Positions 25,014 through 32,773 of a DNA stretch of 35,653 nt are shown here, in pieces; positions within the stretch are counted from its first letter, which is position 1, and every line of letters begins with the position of its first letter. The notes below the pieces were generated by a model, which saw only the letters and a program-made list of their open reading frames with translations, did not search any database and was not told the origin of the DNA. The stretch covers positions 1 through 35,653 of the forward strand of contig JAVBPA010000119.1 in the NCBI GenBank assembly GCA_031549925.1, in the 5' to 3' direction. The position numbers and the translations under genes were made by a program. The stretch comes from JAVBPA01 sp031549925. Lineage in GTDB: Bacteria > Bacillota > Clostridia > Oscillospirales > CAG-272.

Positions 25014-25050
25014 ACCGCCGTTCATAAAAAACGGCGGTTAATATTTTTTT
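25014..25050. terminator. Intrinsic terminator between convergent genes
   Basis: ACCGCCGTT (25014-25022) pairs with AACGGCGGT (25030-25038), nine perfect pairs with a 7-base loop, followed on the plus strand by TAATATTTTTTT. On the minus strand TATTTTATG follows, so it can also end transcription from the TM2 gene. Confidence 0.9.
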
Positions 25051-25053
25051 GTA

Positions 25054-25272
25054 TTATACTAAAAATCTTCCCAATTTATCGCGGAATCCTCCGAAAATTA
25101 TCACAACTAAATCTATAATCCAACCTATTCCGAATAATCCTCCGGTAAACATATATATTATTCCGGTTCCGATTTTACCTACATATATACGATGAATTCC
25201 TAAAACACCTAAAAACAAACATAACAAAAATGCTATAAATTTTGATTTTAAAGGTCCTCCGATAAAATTAAT
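25054..25272 (-). CDS. TM2-domain membrane protein, probable ATT start
   Basis: A 72-residue protein with a complete TM2 domain: KSKFIAFLLCLFLGVLGIHR (residues 9-28) with the first membrane helix, the conserved turn IYVGKIGTG, then YMFTGGLFGIGWIIDLVVII with the second helix and the trailing GGFRDKLGR. The frame is closed upstream by a TAA seven codons before the homologous region, and no ATG, GTG or TTG lies between. The ATT at 25270-25272 is seven bases behind GGGAGG (25280-25285), so ATT is the best start. The gene lies 64 bases downstream of thrS on the same strand with no terminator seen between them, so it may be read from the T-box-controlled transcript. TM2 proteins are widespread; their function is largely unknown. 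Confidence 0.82.
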   Translation of the reverse strand: MNFIGGPLKSKFIAFLLCLFLGVLGIHRIYVGKIGTGIIYMFTGGLFGIGWIIDLVVIIFGGFRDKLGRFLV

Positions 25273-25336
25273 AAAAAAACCTCCCTTTTATAATTTTATG
25301 ATATTTATAACATAATAATTAATTATATAATAATTT

Positions 25337-27193
25337 TTATATTTTTTTAGTATTAACTTCTTCTCTGCATTTTTCGATGAAAGAATTAATATCCATAGTT
25401 TCAGTTTTTCCTGTAACTCTTTCTCTAGCCGCTATCAGATTATTTTGTTCTTCCTTATCTCCGATAACAAGCATATACGGAATTTTTGCCAGCTGCGCTT
25501 CTCTTATTTTATATCCTATTTTTTCGTTTCTATAATCTGTTTCAACTCTGAAACTGTTTTCTGTCAATTTTGCTTCGAGTTCATTGCAATAGGAAATATT
25601 ATTTTCTCCTATATTTAATATACGCATTTGTACAGGAGATATCCACAGCGGAAAAGCTCCCGCATATTGTTCCGTCAATATCCCGATAAATCTTTCGATA
25701 GAACCGAAAACAACCCGGTGTATCATAACAGGACGGTGTTTTTCGTTATCCTGACCTATATATGATAAATCAAACCTTTCAGGCATTTGGAAATCTAGCT
25801 GAATTGTTCCGCACTGCCATGTGCGTCCGATACAGTCTTCCAAATGGAAATCTATTTTCGGACCGTAGAAAGCTCCGTCGCCCTCATTTATTATATAAGG
25901 TTTATTATTTTTATCAAGAGCCGCTTTCAAAGCGGATGTAGCAATTTCCCATTGTTCATCACTACCCATACTGTTTTCCGGACGTGTAGATAATTCTATT
26001 TTATAACTAAAACCGAATGTATTATAAAAGTTATCAATTAAATCCATAACTCCGAATATTTCGCTTTCGATTTGGTCGGGAGTCATAAATATATGAGCAT
26101 CATCCTGTGTAAAACAGCGTACACGCATAAGTCCGTGAAGCGCGCCTGATAATTCATGACGGTGTACAAGACCTAATTCAGCTACTCTTTGCGGTAAATC
26201 TCTGTATGAATGCATTTTTCTTTTAAAAGCCAGCATTCCGCCCGGACAGTTCATCGGTTTTAGTGAAAAATCCGTTTCGTCAATTTTAGTTGAATACATA
26301 TTGTCTTTATAATGATCCCAATGTCCCGATCTATGCCATAACTCCTGATTTAACATAATGGGTGTTTTTATTTCCTGATATCCGTGTATTTTATGCTGTT
26401 CACGCCAATAATTTTCAAGTAAATTACGCAGTACCATTCCTTTGGGCAGAAAGAACGGAAAACCGGGACCTTCGTCGTAAATGTCAAATAAATCGAGTTC
26501 GCGTCCCAATTTTCTGTGGTCGCGGCGTTTGGCTTCTTCAATTTTGTTCAAATAATCGTCAAGGTCAGATTTTTTTGTAAAAGCTATACCGTAAATACGT
26601 TGAAGCATTTTATTTTTTGCGTTTCCTTCCCAATATGCTCCCGTACATTGCAACAGTTTGAAAGCTTTTATAAGACCAGTTGAATATAAATGAGGTCCCG
26701 CGCATAAATCTATAAAATTTCCTTGGCTGTAAAATGAAATTTCATCTCCCTCCGGAATACGATCTATTAACAAAACTTTATACGGTTCATTTTTTTCTTC
26801 CATCATTTTTATAGCTTCATCGCGCGGTAAAAGGAATTTTTCTTCTTTTATGTCTTCTTTTATTATTTTTGCCATTTCATCTTCTATCGCCTGTAATGTT
26901 TCCGCGTTAAAAGTTGTGTCACTGTCAATATCGTAATAAAATCCGTTATCGATTGAAGGACCTATTGTCAATTTTGATTCGGGATATAAATTTTTAACAG
27001 CCGCTGCCAAAACATGCGAAGCTGTATGCCAAAATACACGCTTTCCTTCCGGATCATCGAATGTAAGCGGTTTTATTTCTGAATTTTCATCCGTCATGGC
27101 AGACAAATCAACTGTTTCACCGTTAATCTGAGCTGCTATAACAGAACGGCTTATTAAGTTTTTTTCTTTTAAAATGTCGTATACTTTTTTCAT
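25337..27193 (-). CDS. thrS: Threonyl-tRNA synthetase
   Basis: A 618-residue class II aminoacyl-tRNA synthetase that charges tRNA-Thr. In order: N-terminal TGS-like domain (about 1-50), the editing/second additional domain with HTASHVLAAAV and CAGPHL, the class II core with motif 2 (RHELSGALHGLMRVRCFTQDD), the zinc-site region PMNCPGG, motif 3 (MIHRVVFGSIERFIGILTE), and the anticodon-binding domain (FPLWISPVQMRIL onward). The length is slightly below the E. coli enzyme (642). The ATG at 27193 has AGGAG 15 bases upstream, a long spacing. Expression is controlled by the T-box leader at 27212-27430. Confidence 0.97.
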   Translation of the reverse strand: MKKVYDILKEKNLISRSVIAAQINGETVDLSAMTDENSEIKPLTFDDPEGKRVFWHTASHVLAAAVKNLYPESKLTIGPSIDNGFYYDIDSDTTFNAETLQAIEDEMAKIIKEDIKEEKFLLPRDEAIKMMEEKNEPYKVLLIDRIPEGDEISFYSQGNFIDLCAGPHLYSTGLIKAFKLLQCTGAYWEGNAKNKMLQRIYGIAFTKKSDLDDYLNKIEEAKRRDHRKLGRELDLFDIYDEGPGFPFFLPKGMVLRNLLENYWREQHKIHGYQEIKTPIMLNQELWHRSGHWDHYKDNMYSTKIDETDFSLKPMNCPGGMLAFKRKMHSYRDLPQRVAELGLVHRHELSGALHGLMRVRCFTQDDAHIFMTPDQIESEIFGVMDLIDNFYNTFGFSYKIELSTRPENSMGSDEQWEIATSALKAALDKNNKPYIINEGDGAFYGPKIDFHLEDCIGRTWQCGTIQLDFQMPERFDLSYIGQDNEKHRPVMIHRVVFGSIERFIGILTEQYAGAFPLWISPVQMRILNIGENNISYCNELEAKLTENSFRVETDYRNEKIGYKIREAQLAKIPYMLVIGDKEEQNNLIAARERVTGKTETMDINSFIEKCREEVNTKKI

Positions 27194-27211
27194 GATAATA
27201 AATAATAACTC

Positions 27212-27430
27212 CTAAAAATAAAAATTCCCCGGATACACCAAAAATGATGTGTCCGGGGTGTGAAATTACAAAGAATTCCGCACGGTTCCACCCGAGCTTT
27301 AACTTGATTATTATAATAATTTATAAAACGTTTTTCCGGTCAAGGCGGTATTTATATCATACACGGTACGGATTTTCAGCTTCCTCCGCTCTCTGTGACT
27401 CGTGAATTTGACAAAACATGTTCTCGCCGG
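27212..27430 (-). promoter_or_regulatory. T-box riboswitch of thrS
   Basis: On the minus strand, Stem I runs from about 27430 to 27336 with the hallmark CAGAGAGCGGAGGAAGCTGA (near 27395-27376). The T-box element GGGTGGAACCGTG is at 27293-27281. A long terminator stem CCCCGGACACATCA / TGGTGTATCCGGGG (27258-27227) with a U-rich tail follows. Uncharged tRNA pairing stabilises the antiterminator and allows thrS expression. A Thr specifier ACC occurs at two plausible sites, 27349-27347 (preferred, basal part of Stem I) and 27367-27365; both agree with a threonine gene. Confidence 0.92.
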
Positions 27431-27507
27431 ATATATTAAATTACATTCTTGTGTTAAATTACAATTACGGTAGTAATGTTATAAAATAATTAGGAAATAA
27501 TTCAATA

Positions 27508-27536
27508 TTGACAATCACGCAATAAAATGATATACT
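27508..27536 (+). promoter_or_regulatory. Sigma-A promoter, extended -10, for the DUF6323/DUF6179-like pair
   Basis: TTGACA (27508-27513), 17-base spacer, TGA-TATACT (-10 at 27531-27536). Transcription starting near 27543 would pass through the oppositely directed promoter at 27571-27599. Confidence 0.72.
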
Positions 27537-27570
27537 AATGCATATTTGTCCTATAATATTGTACTCTGTT

Positions 27571-27599
27571 ATACTATCATATATAAACCGTTTTGTCAA
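27571..27599 (-). promoter_or_regulatory. Sigma-A promoter, extended -10, for thrS
   Basis: Minus strand TTGACA (27599-27594), 17-base spacer, TGA-TAGTAT (-10 at 27576-27571). A start near 27564 leaves about 130 nt before Stem I of the T-box, longer than usual, so a second, weaker promoter closer to the T-box is possible. The 194-bp stretch 27431-27636 otherwise holds no gene. Confidence 0.7.
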
Positions 27600-27636
27600 T
27601 ACCTTTTTTTAGGGATATCTCTGAGGAGGGAGTAAT

Positions 27637-28176
27637 ATGTCATCTAATATAATAAGCATATCGGATTTAAAATCATTGCAAGTTATAAATAATGATGAAT
27701 ATATACGGCAATTAATTGATACAAACGACTATTCATCAAAATACGGTTTGACTTTGACTCCGGAACAAGCGCAGATGTTAATTGAAACAAGAAATAATTC
27801 GCTTCGTGATAACAGCCGGATTGAAATAGGTCTGGGAGCAGTTGAAAAAATAATCAATAATTTTTCTGAATCACCTTACATAGACAATAATAATTATGCC
27901 GAAACGATTAATGATTTACTGGAATTGTTTTACTATTATAAAACTGAAACACATGACAGAATAAGCGATGTAAAATTAATCGAATTAATGCGAAATAAAT
28001 TCGATAATGAATACAAAGGTTCTATCGAATTAATGCAGAGCAATGAATTTCGTTATAATAATAATTATGATGAATTACCATTTGAATATAAAAACGGCTG
28101 CGGTGATGACAGCGGAGATAATCCGGAAGATTCATCTGAAAACGATTATGTATGGGATATAAAAGATGATAAATAG
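27637..28176 (+). CDS. Uncharacterised protein, DUF6323-like
   Basis: A 179-residue soluble, acidic, mostly helical protein with no signal peptide or membrane segment. Distinct segments are YGLTLTPEQAQMLIETRNNSL (near 35-55), EIGLGAVEKIINNFSESPYI and a C-terminal acidic, disordered tail (GCGDDSGDNPEDSSENDYVWD). The pattern around LTLT-E-A--L---RN-SL resembles the DUF6323 family of Clostridia, whose function is not established; this is from memory of the family. AGGAGGGAG precedes the ATG by a few bases, so it should be well translated. Its end overlaps the next gene by 11 nt, so the two products are made together and may form a complex. Confidence 0.6.
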   Translation: MSSNIISISDLKSLQVINNDEYIRQLIDTNDYSSKYGLTLTPEQAQMLIETRNNSLRDNSRIEIGLGAVEKIINNFSESPYIDNNNYAETINDLLELFYYYKTETHDRISDVKLIELMRNKFDNEYKGSIELMQSNEFRYNNNYDELPFEYKNGCGDDSGDNPEDSSENDYVWDIKDDK

Positions 28177-29134
28177 TATATTATCATATAAACAAATTAA
28201 GCTTGATTCAAATAACATAAAATACAACGACTACACAAGATCAATTTTAGCTGAATTAAACAGGCTCAATTTAATAAAACCGGAAGATTACAACGATATT
28301 AAAACCGGTATTATGGATGCGCTGGGAGAATTGATTAATATATGGACAGAAGGCGAAAGCACTTCGATTATGACAGAAACAGCCAATGATTTAATGATGT
28401 CGATGCTTTTCAATATTGATACATATTTAATCGGAAAAAACAGCATTGATGAAGCTGTATCGCAGCTAACATCGAGATCTGTAATCGATTTATATTACGA
28501 AGGTATTCAGCGTTTAAAATTGTATATTTGCGAGTCAACCGGGATTTTGGTAAAAATAAAAAGAACAAGAATAAATATACCTAATGTATATTATAACGAA
28601 ACAATAAACCATTCGTTAATTCAAGCTCTTAAAAACTATAATTATAAATTTTCATCGCATAAAATAAGCAATGAAATCGAATATCCGCTTGCCATGCAGA
28701 TAAATACATTAAGAGGAATACATTATCTGCGCGGTTATATGTTAAACTTGTACGCGGAAAACAGCTTTTGCCGTGAATATGACCAGGATGAAATAGGAAA
28801 ACTATACATAGAATTTTGCGACAAACATAAATATCCGTATAGCGAACCGAGAATAAATATTTATACAATTGTTTTTGCAAACGCTCTTTTCAATGATTAT
28901 TTAAGAAAAGAACCCGGAAGTTTAATGCTGACAGAAGACGAATGTGATGTGGCTCAAACTCTGCTGGGGTCTTTGAACACGGAAGAATGTACTAATGTAT
29001 TAATGGGAATCGCTTTGAAAATGATAGGCGGAAACGCGCTTTACAATACCAAAATGATAAATAAAATAATTCCGGATATTTTGAATTCCTTGCGTAATAA
29101 AAAATTAAAAAATTATCTTGTATGTATAATATGA
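28166..29134 (+). CDS. Uncharacterised protein, DUF6179-like
   Basis: A 322-residue, almost entirely helical cytoplasmic protein with no recognisable catalytic motif. Segments such as YTRSILAELNRLNLI, MDALGELINIWTEGESTSIM, YYEGIQRLKLYICESTGILV and a C-terminal half without clear motifs resemble the DUF6179 family, often found beside DUF6323 in Clostridia. The ATG at 28166 lies inside the last codons of the upstream gene; an 11-nt overlap and no separate strong ribosome site imply coupling. A hairpin at 29188-29229 ends the operon. Function unknown; it should not be named beyond the family. Confidence 0.58.
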   Translation: MINSILSYKQIKLDSNNIKYNDYTRSILAELNRLNLIKPEDYNDIKTGIMDALGELINIWTEGESTSIMTETANDLMMSMLFNIDTYLIGKNSIDEAVSQLTSRSVIDLYYEGIQRLKLYICESTGILVKIKRTRINIPNVYYNETINHSLIQALKNYNYKFSSHKISNEIEYPLAMQINTLRGIHYLRGYMLNLYAENSFCREYDQDEIGKLYIEFCDKHKYPYSEPRINIYTIVFANALFNDYLRKEPGSLMLTEDECDVAQTLLGSLNTEECTNVLMGIALKMIGGNALYNTKMINKIIPDILNSLRNKKLKNYLVCII

Positions 29135-29187
29135 TTTAATGATGGATAACAATTATTATTTTCTTCTCATTAAAATTTAATAAAACA

Positions 29188-29229
29188 AAGGAGTTATCGA
29201 AATTATACAATTAAGATAATTCTTTTTTC
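29188..29229 (+). terminator. Intrinsic terminator of the DUF6323/DUF6179-like operon
   Basis: AAGGAGTTATC pairs with GATAATTCTTT (11 pairs, several G-U) around a 16-base AT-rich loop and runs into TTTTTT. The AAGGAG resembles a ribosome site, but no frame of useful length follows it. Confidence 0.65.
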
Positions 29230-29291
29230 ATTTTTACAAATAATTCTTTAAAAATTATTATATAAAATATTTTGATATAGGGTAATTATAT

Positions 29292-29320
29292 TTGACAACA
29301 GATAATTAATATATTATAAT
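29292..29320 (+). promoter_or_regulatory. Consensus sigma-A promoter of the PHP gene
   Basis: TTGACA (29292-29297), 17-base spacer, TATAAT (29315-29320). Both hexamers are perfect. The ATG is 31 bases downstream of the -10, giving a short leader with AAAGGAG. Confidence 0.82.
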
Positions 29321-29351
29321 TTATCAAAAAAATAAATAAAGGAGATATACA

Positions 29352-30275
29352 ATGATAATAAGACAAAGTGCTTTTGAAAATAAAAAGGAATTTTTACGCG
29401 GAGCGCTGCATTGCCATACGACCAGGTCAGACGGAGCGGGTTCGCCGGAAGAAGTTATCAAGCTCCATGCTAATAACGGTTATTCTTTTATGGCTTTAAC
29501 CGATCACCGGATATATAATTATAATAATTATGCTCCCGAAACAGATATGATTATTATTCCCGGTATGGAATTTGAAGATACATTTTATCATGATCAGGGT
29601 TTCCGTTGTTTTCATAGTGTTTGTATAGGCCCTGAAAAAGAAAACGGAAACGGGTTTGAAAATGATCAGCGTTTTGAAAGCGGTTCGGGTAAAAATCAGG
29701 AGGAATATCAAAAATATCTCGACTGGCTTCATGGCAATAATAATATGACAATATATTGTCATCCGGTTTGGAGTTCAACACCCTCACGTTATTTTGAAAA
29801 ATTACAGGGTAATTTCGCTATGGAAATATGGAATTCCGGATGCGCTATTGAACATGATATGGATAATGACGCCGCTTATTGGGATGAACTTTTGGGACAG
29901 GGACAAAAAATATGGGGTGTTGCTACAGACGACGGTCATGCAATGAAACACCACTGTAAAGGCTGGGTAGAAGTAAACGCTGAAAAAAATGTTGATTCTA
30001 TTTTGGAATCATTAAAAAACGGTGCGTTTTATTCTTCATGCGGACCGGAAATATACGATTTTTATGTGGAGGACGAAATCGCTTATGTTGAATGTTCTCC
30101 TTGCTGCATGATAAAATTTATAAGTGATTGCCATCCTACAAAAATGGTATATTCTGAAAACGGTGACAAAACAAGTGCGAAAATAAATTTAGGCGGTAAA
30201 TATAAATACATAAGAGTATCGATAAAAGATTTATCGGGCCGTCTCGCATGGACAAACCCGATATTTTTAAATTAA
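29352..30275 (+). CDS. PHP-domain metal-dependent phosphoesterase
   Basis: A 307-residue PHP-superfamily protein. Metal-binding motifs are in the expected order: HCHTTRSDG (20-28), LTDHR (49-53), GMEFED, IYCHPVW and TDDGH near residue 195. This arrangement is that of trinuclear PHP hydrolases, which cleave phosphomonoester, phosphodiester or nucleotide substrates; the substrate cannot be read from sequence. The C-terminal 70 residues (IYDFYVEDEIAYVECSP onward) form a beta-rich extension typical of stand-alone PHP proteins. A strong promoter and AAAGGAG precede the ATG. It is monocistronic as far as can be seen; the 127-base gap after it shows no clear terminator. Confidence 0.87.
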   Translation: MIIRQSAFENKKEFLRGALHCHTTRSDGAGSPEEVIKLHANNGYSFMALTDHRIYNYNNYAPETDMIIIPGMEFEDTFYHDQGFRCFHSVCIGPEKENGNGFENDQRFESGSGKNQEEYQKYLDWLHGNNNMTIYCHPVWSSTPSRYFEKLQGNFAMEIWNSGCAIEHDMDNDAAYWDELLGQGQKIWGVATDDGHAMKHHCKGWVEVNAEKNVDSILESLKNGAFYSSCGPEIYDFYVEDEIAYVECSPCCMIKFISDCHPTKMVYSENGDKTSAKINLGGKYKYIRVSIKDLSGRLAWTNPIFLN

Positions 30276-30402
30276 TATTTTGTTTGGCAGCTTGGAAAAC
30301 TGTAATATAATATGGAATTTCAAAACTTCAAAAAACACATCAGAAATCATTGAATCTATTAATCTGAAAATTTAAATGTTTGAAAACCCCGAAAAGATAT
30401 TT

Positions 30403-30873
30403 TTATTTGAATTCACCAAAGTTTTCGCTGACCGCAGCCGTTTTATTAACAAAATTAATTTGATAACGCAAAGCATGATGATCCTGTATCAGAATACCCT
30501 CTGTTAAACGAATTGCAAGAATACAGCAATTTCTATCCTGCTCATTGTTTGCTTGATCATACCATTCTGAAAAAGTTTTCCGCAGTTTAAGTCTGATTTC
30601 AGCATTCTCAGGTTCTAAAACCCAACCGAAGTTTTCTCCTGTACCGCGTCCCGAAAACCATTCAACAGCACAAACCGCAACTTCTGTATTATTTGCAATT
30701 TGTTTCATTTTATTTGATAAAGCGTATGTTACAATGTAAAATACTCCGTTTTCGTAATAAGCGTCAACCATTCGGTTGTATATTTTTTCACCGTCTGTCG
30801 TCGCTATTGCGATAAGGCTGTCTTTACCGAATCGTTCTGACATAATCCTTAACGCTTGTTCATACTTGTGCAT
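30403..30873 (-). CDS. Pyridoxamine 5'-phosphate oxidase-fold flavoprotein
   Basis: A 156-residue split-barrel protein. The N-terminal half (IAIATTDGEKIYNRMVDAYYENGVFYIVTYALSNKMKQIANN) has the strand and turn order of the PNPOx-like FMN-binding family, in which the loop before the Lys-rich SNKMKQI contacts the flavin phosphate. The rest (VAVCAVEWFSGRGTG, a helical insert, then CCILAIRLTEGILI) completes the barrel. Such proteins bind FMN, F420 or haem and serve as reductases or protective enzymes; no specific reaction can be named. The ATG has AGAGG upstream. It appears to be a single gene, convergent with the PHP gene, without recognised promoter or terminator. Confidence 0.78.
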   Translation of the reverse strand: MHKYEQALRIMSERFGKDSLIAIATTDGEKIYNRMVDAYYENGVFYIVTYALSNKMKQIANNTEVAVCAVEWFSGRGTGENFGWVLEPENAEIRLKLRKTFSEWYDQANNEQDRNCCILAIRLTEGILIQDHHALRYQINFVNKTAAVSENFGEFK

Positions 30874-31030
30874 TTTAATACCTCTGTAAATCTAAATTTC
30901 AATATATAAATACATTCTAAAAATGAAAAACGATTTCATAAATTTATAATAAAAGTTTTATGTTATATATATTGTTAAGCGGATATCCATATTTATTATT
31001 TTAGTAGAATTTGCGTTACTTAATAATTTT

Positions 31031-31702
31031 TTATATAATTGCTTCTCTTAAAGAGGGAACTGTTTCGGATAAACTTTTTCCGCGGATAAACATCCCTGAA
31101 GAACCCGCAACAAAAATATCGGCTCCTGCTTTACGCATTTTCATTGCGTTTTCGATATTGACATTGCCGTCAACTTCAATCGTAAGATCGGGAGAAATTT
31201 CTCTTAACCGGGCTATTTTCCCGATTGTGGCTTCTATTAACGCTTGTCCGGCGTAACCCGGATTAACGGTCATAATCAAAACAGCATCAATTTCTTCTAT
31301 TATATAGTCGAGCATACAAAGCGGTGTTGCGGGATTTAACGCAGGCATCGGTATCGCTCCGGTTTCTCTTATATGAGCTATTGTGCGTTGTATATGATTT
31401 GTGGCTTCAACATGGAAACTTACAATATCACCTTCTCCGAATGAAAAATAATTTAATTTTCTTTCGGGTTCGCATATCATAAGATGTGTGTCAACAGGTA
31501 TTGAGGTTTCCTTTTTTAATTGCTTTATAATATCGGTTCCAAGAGTATAGTTCGGAACAAAGGTACCGTCCATTATATCTATATGCAAATATTCTATACA
31601 AAGATTTTCCATTGCTTTTATATCTTTGCCGAGTTCGAAAAAGTTTGCACACATAAGAGAAGCGGATATCTGCCCGTTTTGCGGACGTATTAACTTTTTC
31701 AT
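31031..31702 (-). CDS. Ribulose-phosphate 3-epimerase family protein
   Basis: A 223-residue TIM barrel of the Rpe/AlsE family, which epimerises ketose phosphates at C3. The metal and catalytic residues are present: H40 and D42 in LHIDIMDG, H73 in DTHLM, and D178 in IEVDGNV. LIMTVNPGYAGQ and the phosphate-binding VAGSSGMF are typical; the family usually has VDGG, and here N replaces the second Gly. Last gene of a four-gene operon, overlapping the dehydrogenase before it by 4 nt (ATGA). Because it sits with polyol dehydrogenases rather than pentose-phosphate genes, an uncommon ketose-phosphate substrate (as for D-allulose-6-phosphate epimerase) is more likely than D-ribulose 5-phosphate, by inference. 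Confidence 0.85.
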   Translation of the reverse strand: MKKLIRPQNGQISASLMCANFFELGKDIKAMENLCIEYLHIDIMDGTFVPNYTLGTDIIKQLKKETSIPVDTHLMICEPERKLNYFSFGEGDIVSFHVEATNHIQRTIAHIRETGAIPMPALNPATPLCMLDYIIEEIDAVLIMTVNPGYAGQALIEATIGKIARLREISPDLTIEVDGNVNIENAMKMRKAGADIFVAGSSGMFIRGKSLSETVPSLREAII

Positions 31703-32739
31703 GGTTCGACCACCACACGAAGTCCGCCGTGTTCTTCAGCCGCTTTAAAAGCTTCATTTATTTTATCTAGCGGGAATTTATGAGTGATAAATTTTTTCAC
31801 ATCAATGCGTCCGGATTCAATCATGGAAACCGCTTCGGCATGGCATTTAGGTGTAGCTCCGTGAGCGCCCGATACTATGAGTTCTTTGTAGTGTATAATA
31901 TTTGTATCTAAAGTTACAAGACTGTTATTTCTCGGAAGTCCTCCGAAAAAGTTAACCTTACCTCTGTTTTTTGCCATAACAAGCGCGTCTTTTTGTGTAT
32001 CGGAAGAAGAATTTGCCGTAAATATAACATCCGCTCCCGTTCCTTTAGTATTATCAAGTACAAATTTTATACTGTCCTCGTCTCCGGAACAGCAATATAA
32101 ATCGGCGATGTTTTTTTCTTTTGCCATTTCAAGTCTGGGTTTTGATCTGTTTATCAATATAACACAGGCAGCTCCCATAGCTTTTAAAACTTCGCAAAGC
32201 ATCATACCTATAGGGCCTGCTCCGATTACAACCGCTGTTTCGCCGAGCTTTACTGGAGTCAGCGATAACGCGTTTATAACGCAGCCGAGAGGTTCCGCAA
32301 GCGCGGCTTCGGGATATGATATTTTATCACCGAGCTTTTTTATCGGGCCATACAGCATAACAGTGCGGTTCAGTAAAACATATTCGGCGAACCCTCCTGA
32401 AAACTGATATCCCATAGCATAATTTATCTGGCAGTTGTTACCGTATCCGGCACGGCAGGTTTCACATTCACCGCAGGGAACATCTGCTCCTATAGCTATT
32501 CTGTCTCCGATTTTGTATCCTCTTACTCTTTCGCCTATTTCGGCGACTTCCCCAGACATTTCGTGACCTATAATAGCCGGATATTCAACTCTGGAATTTC
32601 CTGAATGAAATATTCTTATATCGCTTCCGCAAACCGCGCAAGCGCGTACTCTGACAAGCATCGAATCTCCGTCGCATACTGGTTTTTCACATTCACCGAC
32701 AATCATATTGTCGATTCCTTTTAATATTGCTGCTTTCAT
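31699..32739 (-). CDS. Zinc-type medium-chain alcohol/polyol dehydrogenase
   Basis: A 346-residue NAD(P)-dependent dehydrogenase. The catalytic zinc ligands are C37 in CAVCGSD and H59-E60 in GHEMSGEV; the structural zinc has four Cys (C89, C92, C95, C103 in PCGECETCRAGYGNNC). The Rossmann fold shows VIGAGPIGMM. It belongs to the sorbitol/threonine dehydrogenase branch. It overlaps the Rpe-like gene by 4 nt and follows the GatD-like gene by 34 bases. The ribosome site before the ATG is weak (GGAT), so translation may depend on upstream coupling. It would oxidise a polyol or sugar alcohol; the exact one is unknown. It differs markedly from its neighbour, so the two are not a recent duplication. 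Confidence 0.88.
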   Translation of the reverse strand: MKAAILKGIDNMIVGECEKPVCDGDSMLVRVRACAVCGSDIRIFHSGNSRVEYPAIIGHEMSGEVAEIGERVRGYKIGDRIAIGADVPCGECETCRAGYGNNCQINYAMGYQFSGGFAEYVLLNRTVMLYGPIKKLGDKISYPEAALAEPLGCVINALSLTPVKLGETAVVIGAGPIGMMLCEVLKAMGAACVILINRSKPRLEMAKEKNIADLYCCSGDEDSIKFVLDNTKGTGADVIFTANSSSDTQKDALVMAKNRGKVNFFGGLPRNNSLVTLDTNIIHYKELIVSGAHGATPKCHAEAVSMIESGRIDVKKFITHKFPLDKINEAFKAAEEHGGLRVVVEP

Positions 32740-32773
32740 TTATATTTATATATCCATTCTATGTATTTATTTT

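Noticed and set aside
29188..29216. AAGGAG followed by a possible small gene after the DUF6179-like gene
   Set aside because: The following frame closes after a few codons (ATT ATA CAA TTA AGA TAA); the segment is better explained as a terminator stem.
30276..30402. Search for a terminator or small gene between the PHP and PNPOx-fold genes
   Set aside because: Only AT-rich sequence with no convincing stem-loop or frame was found.
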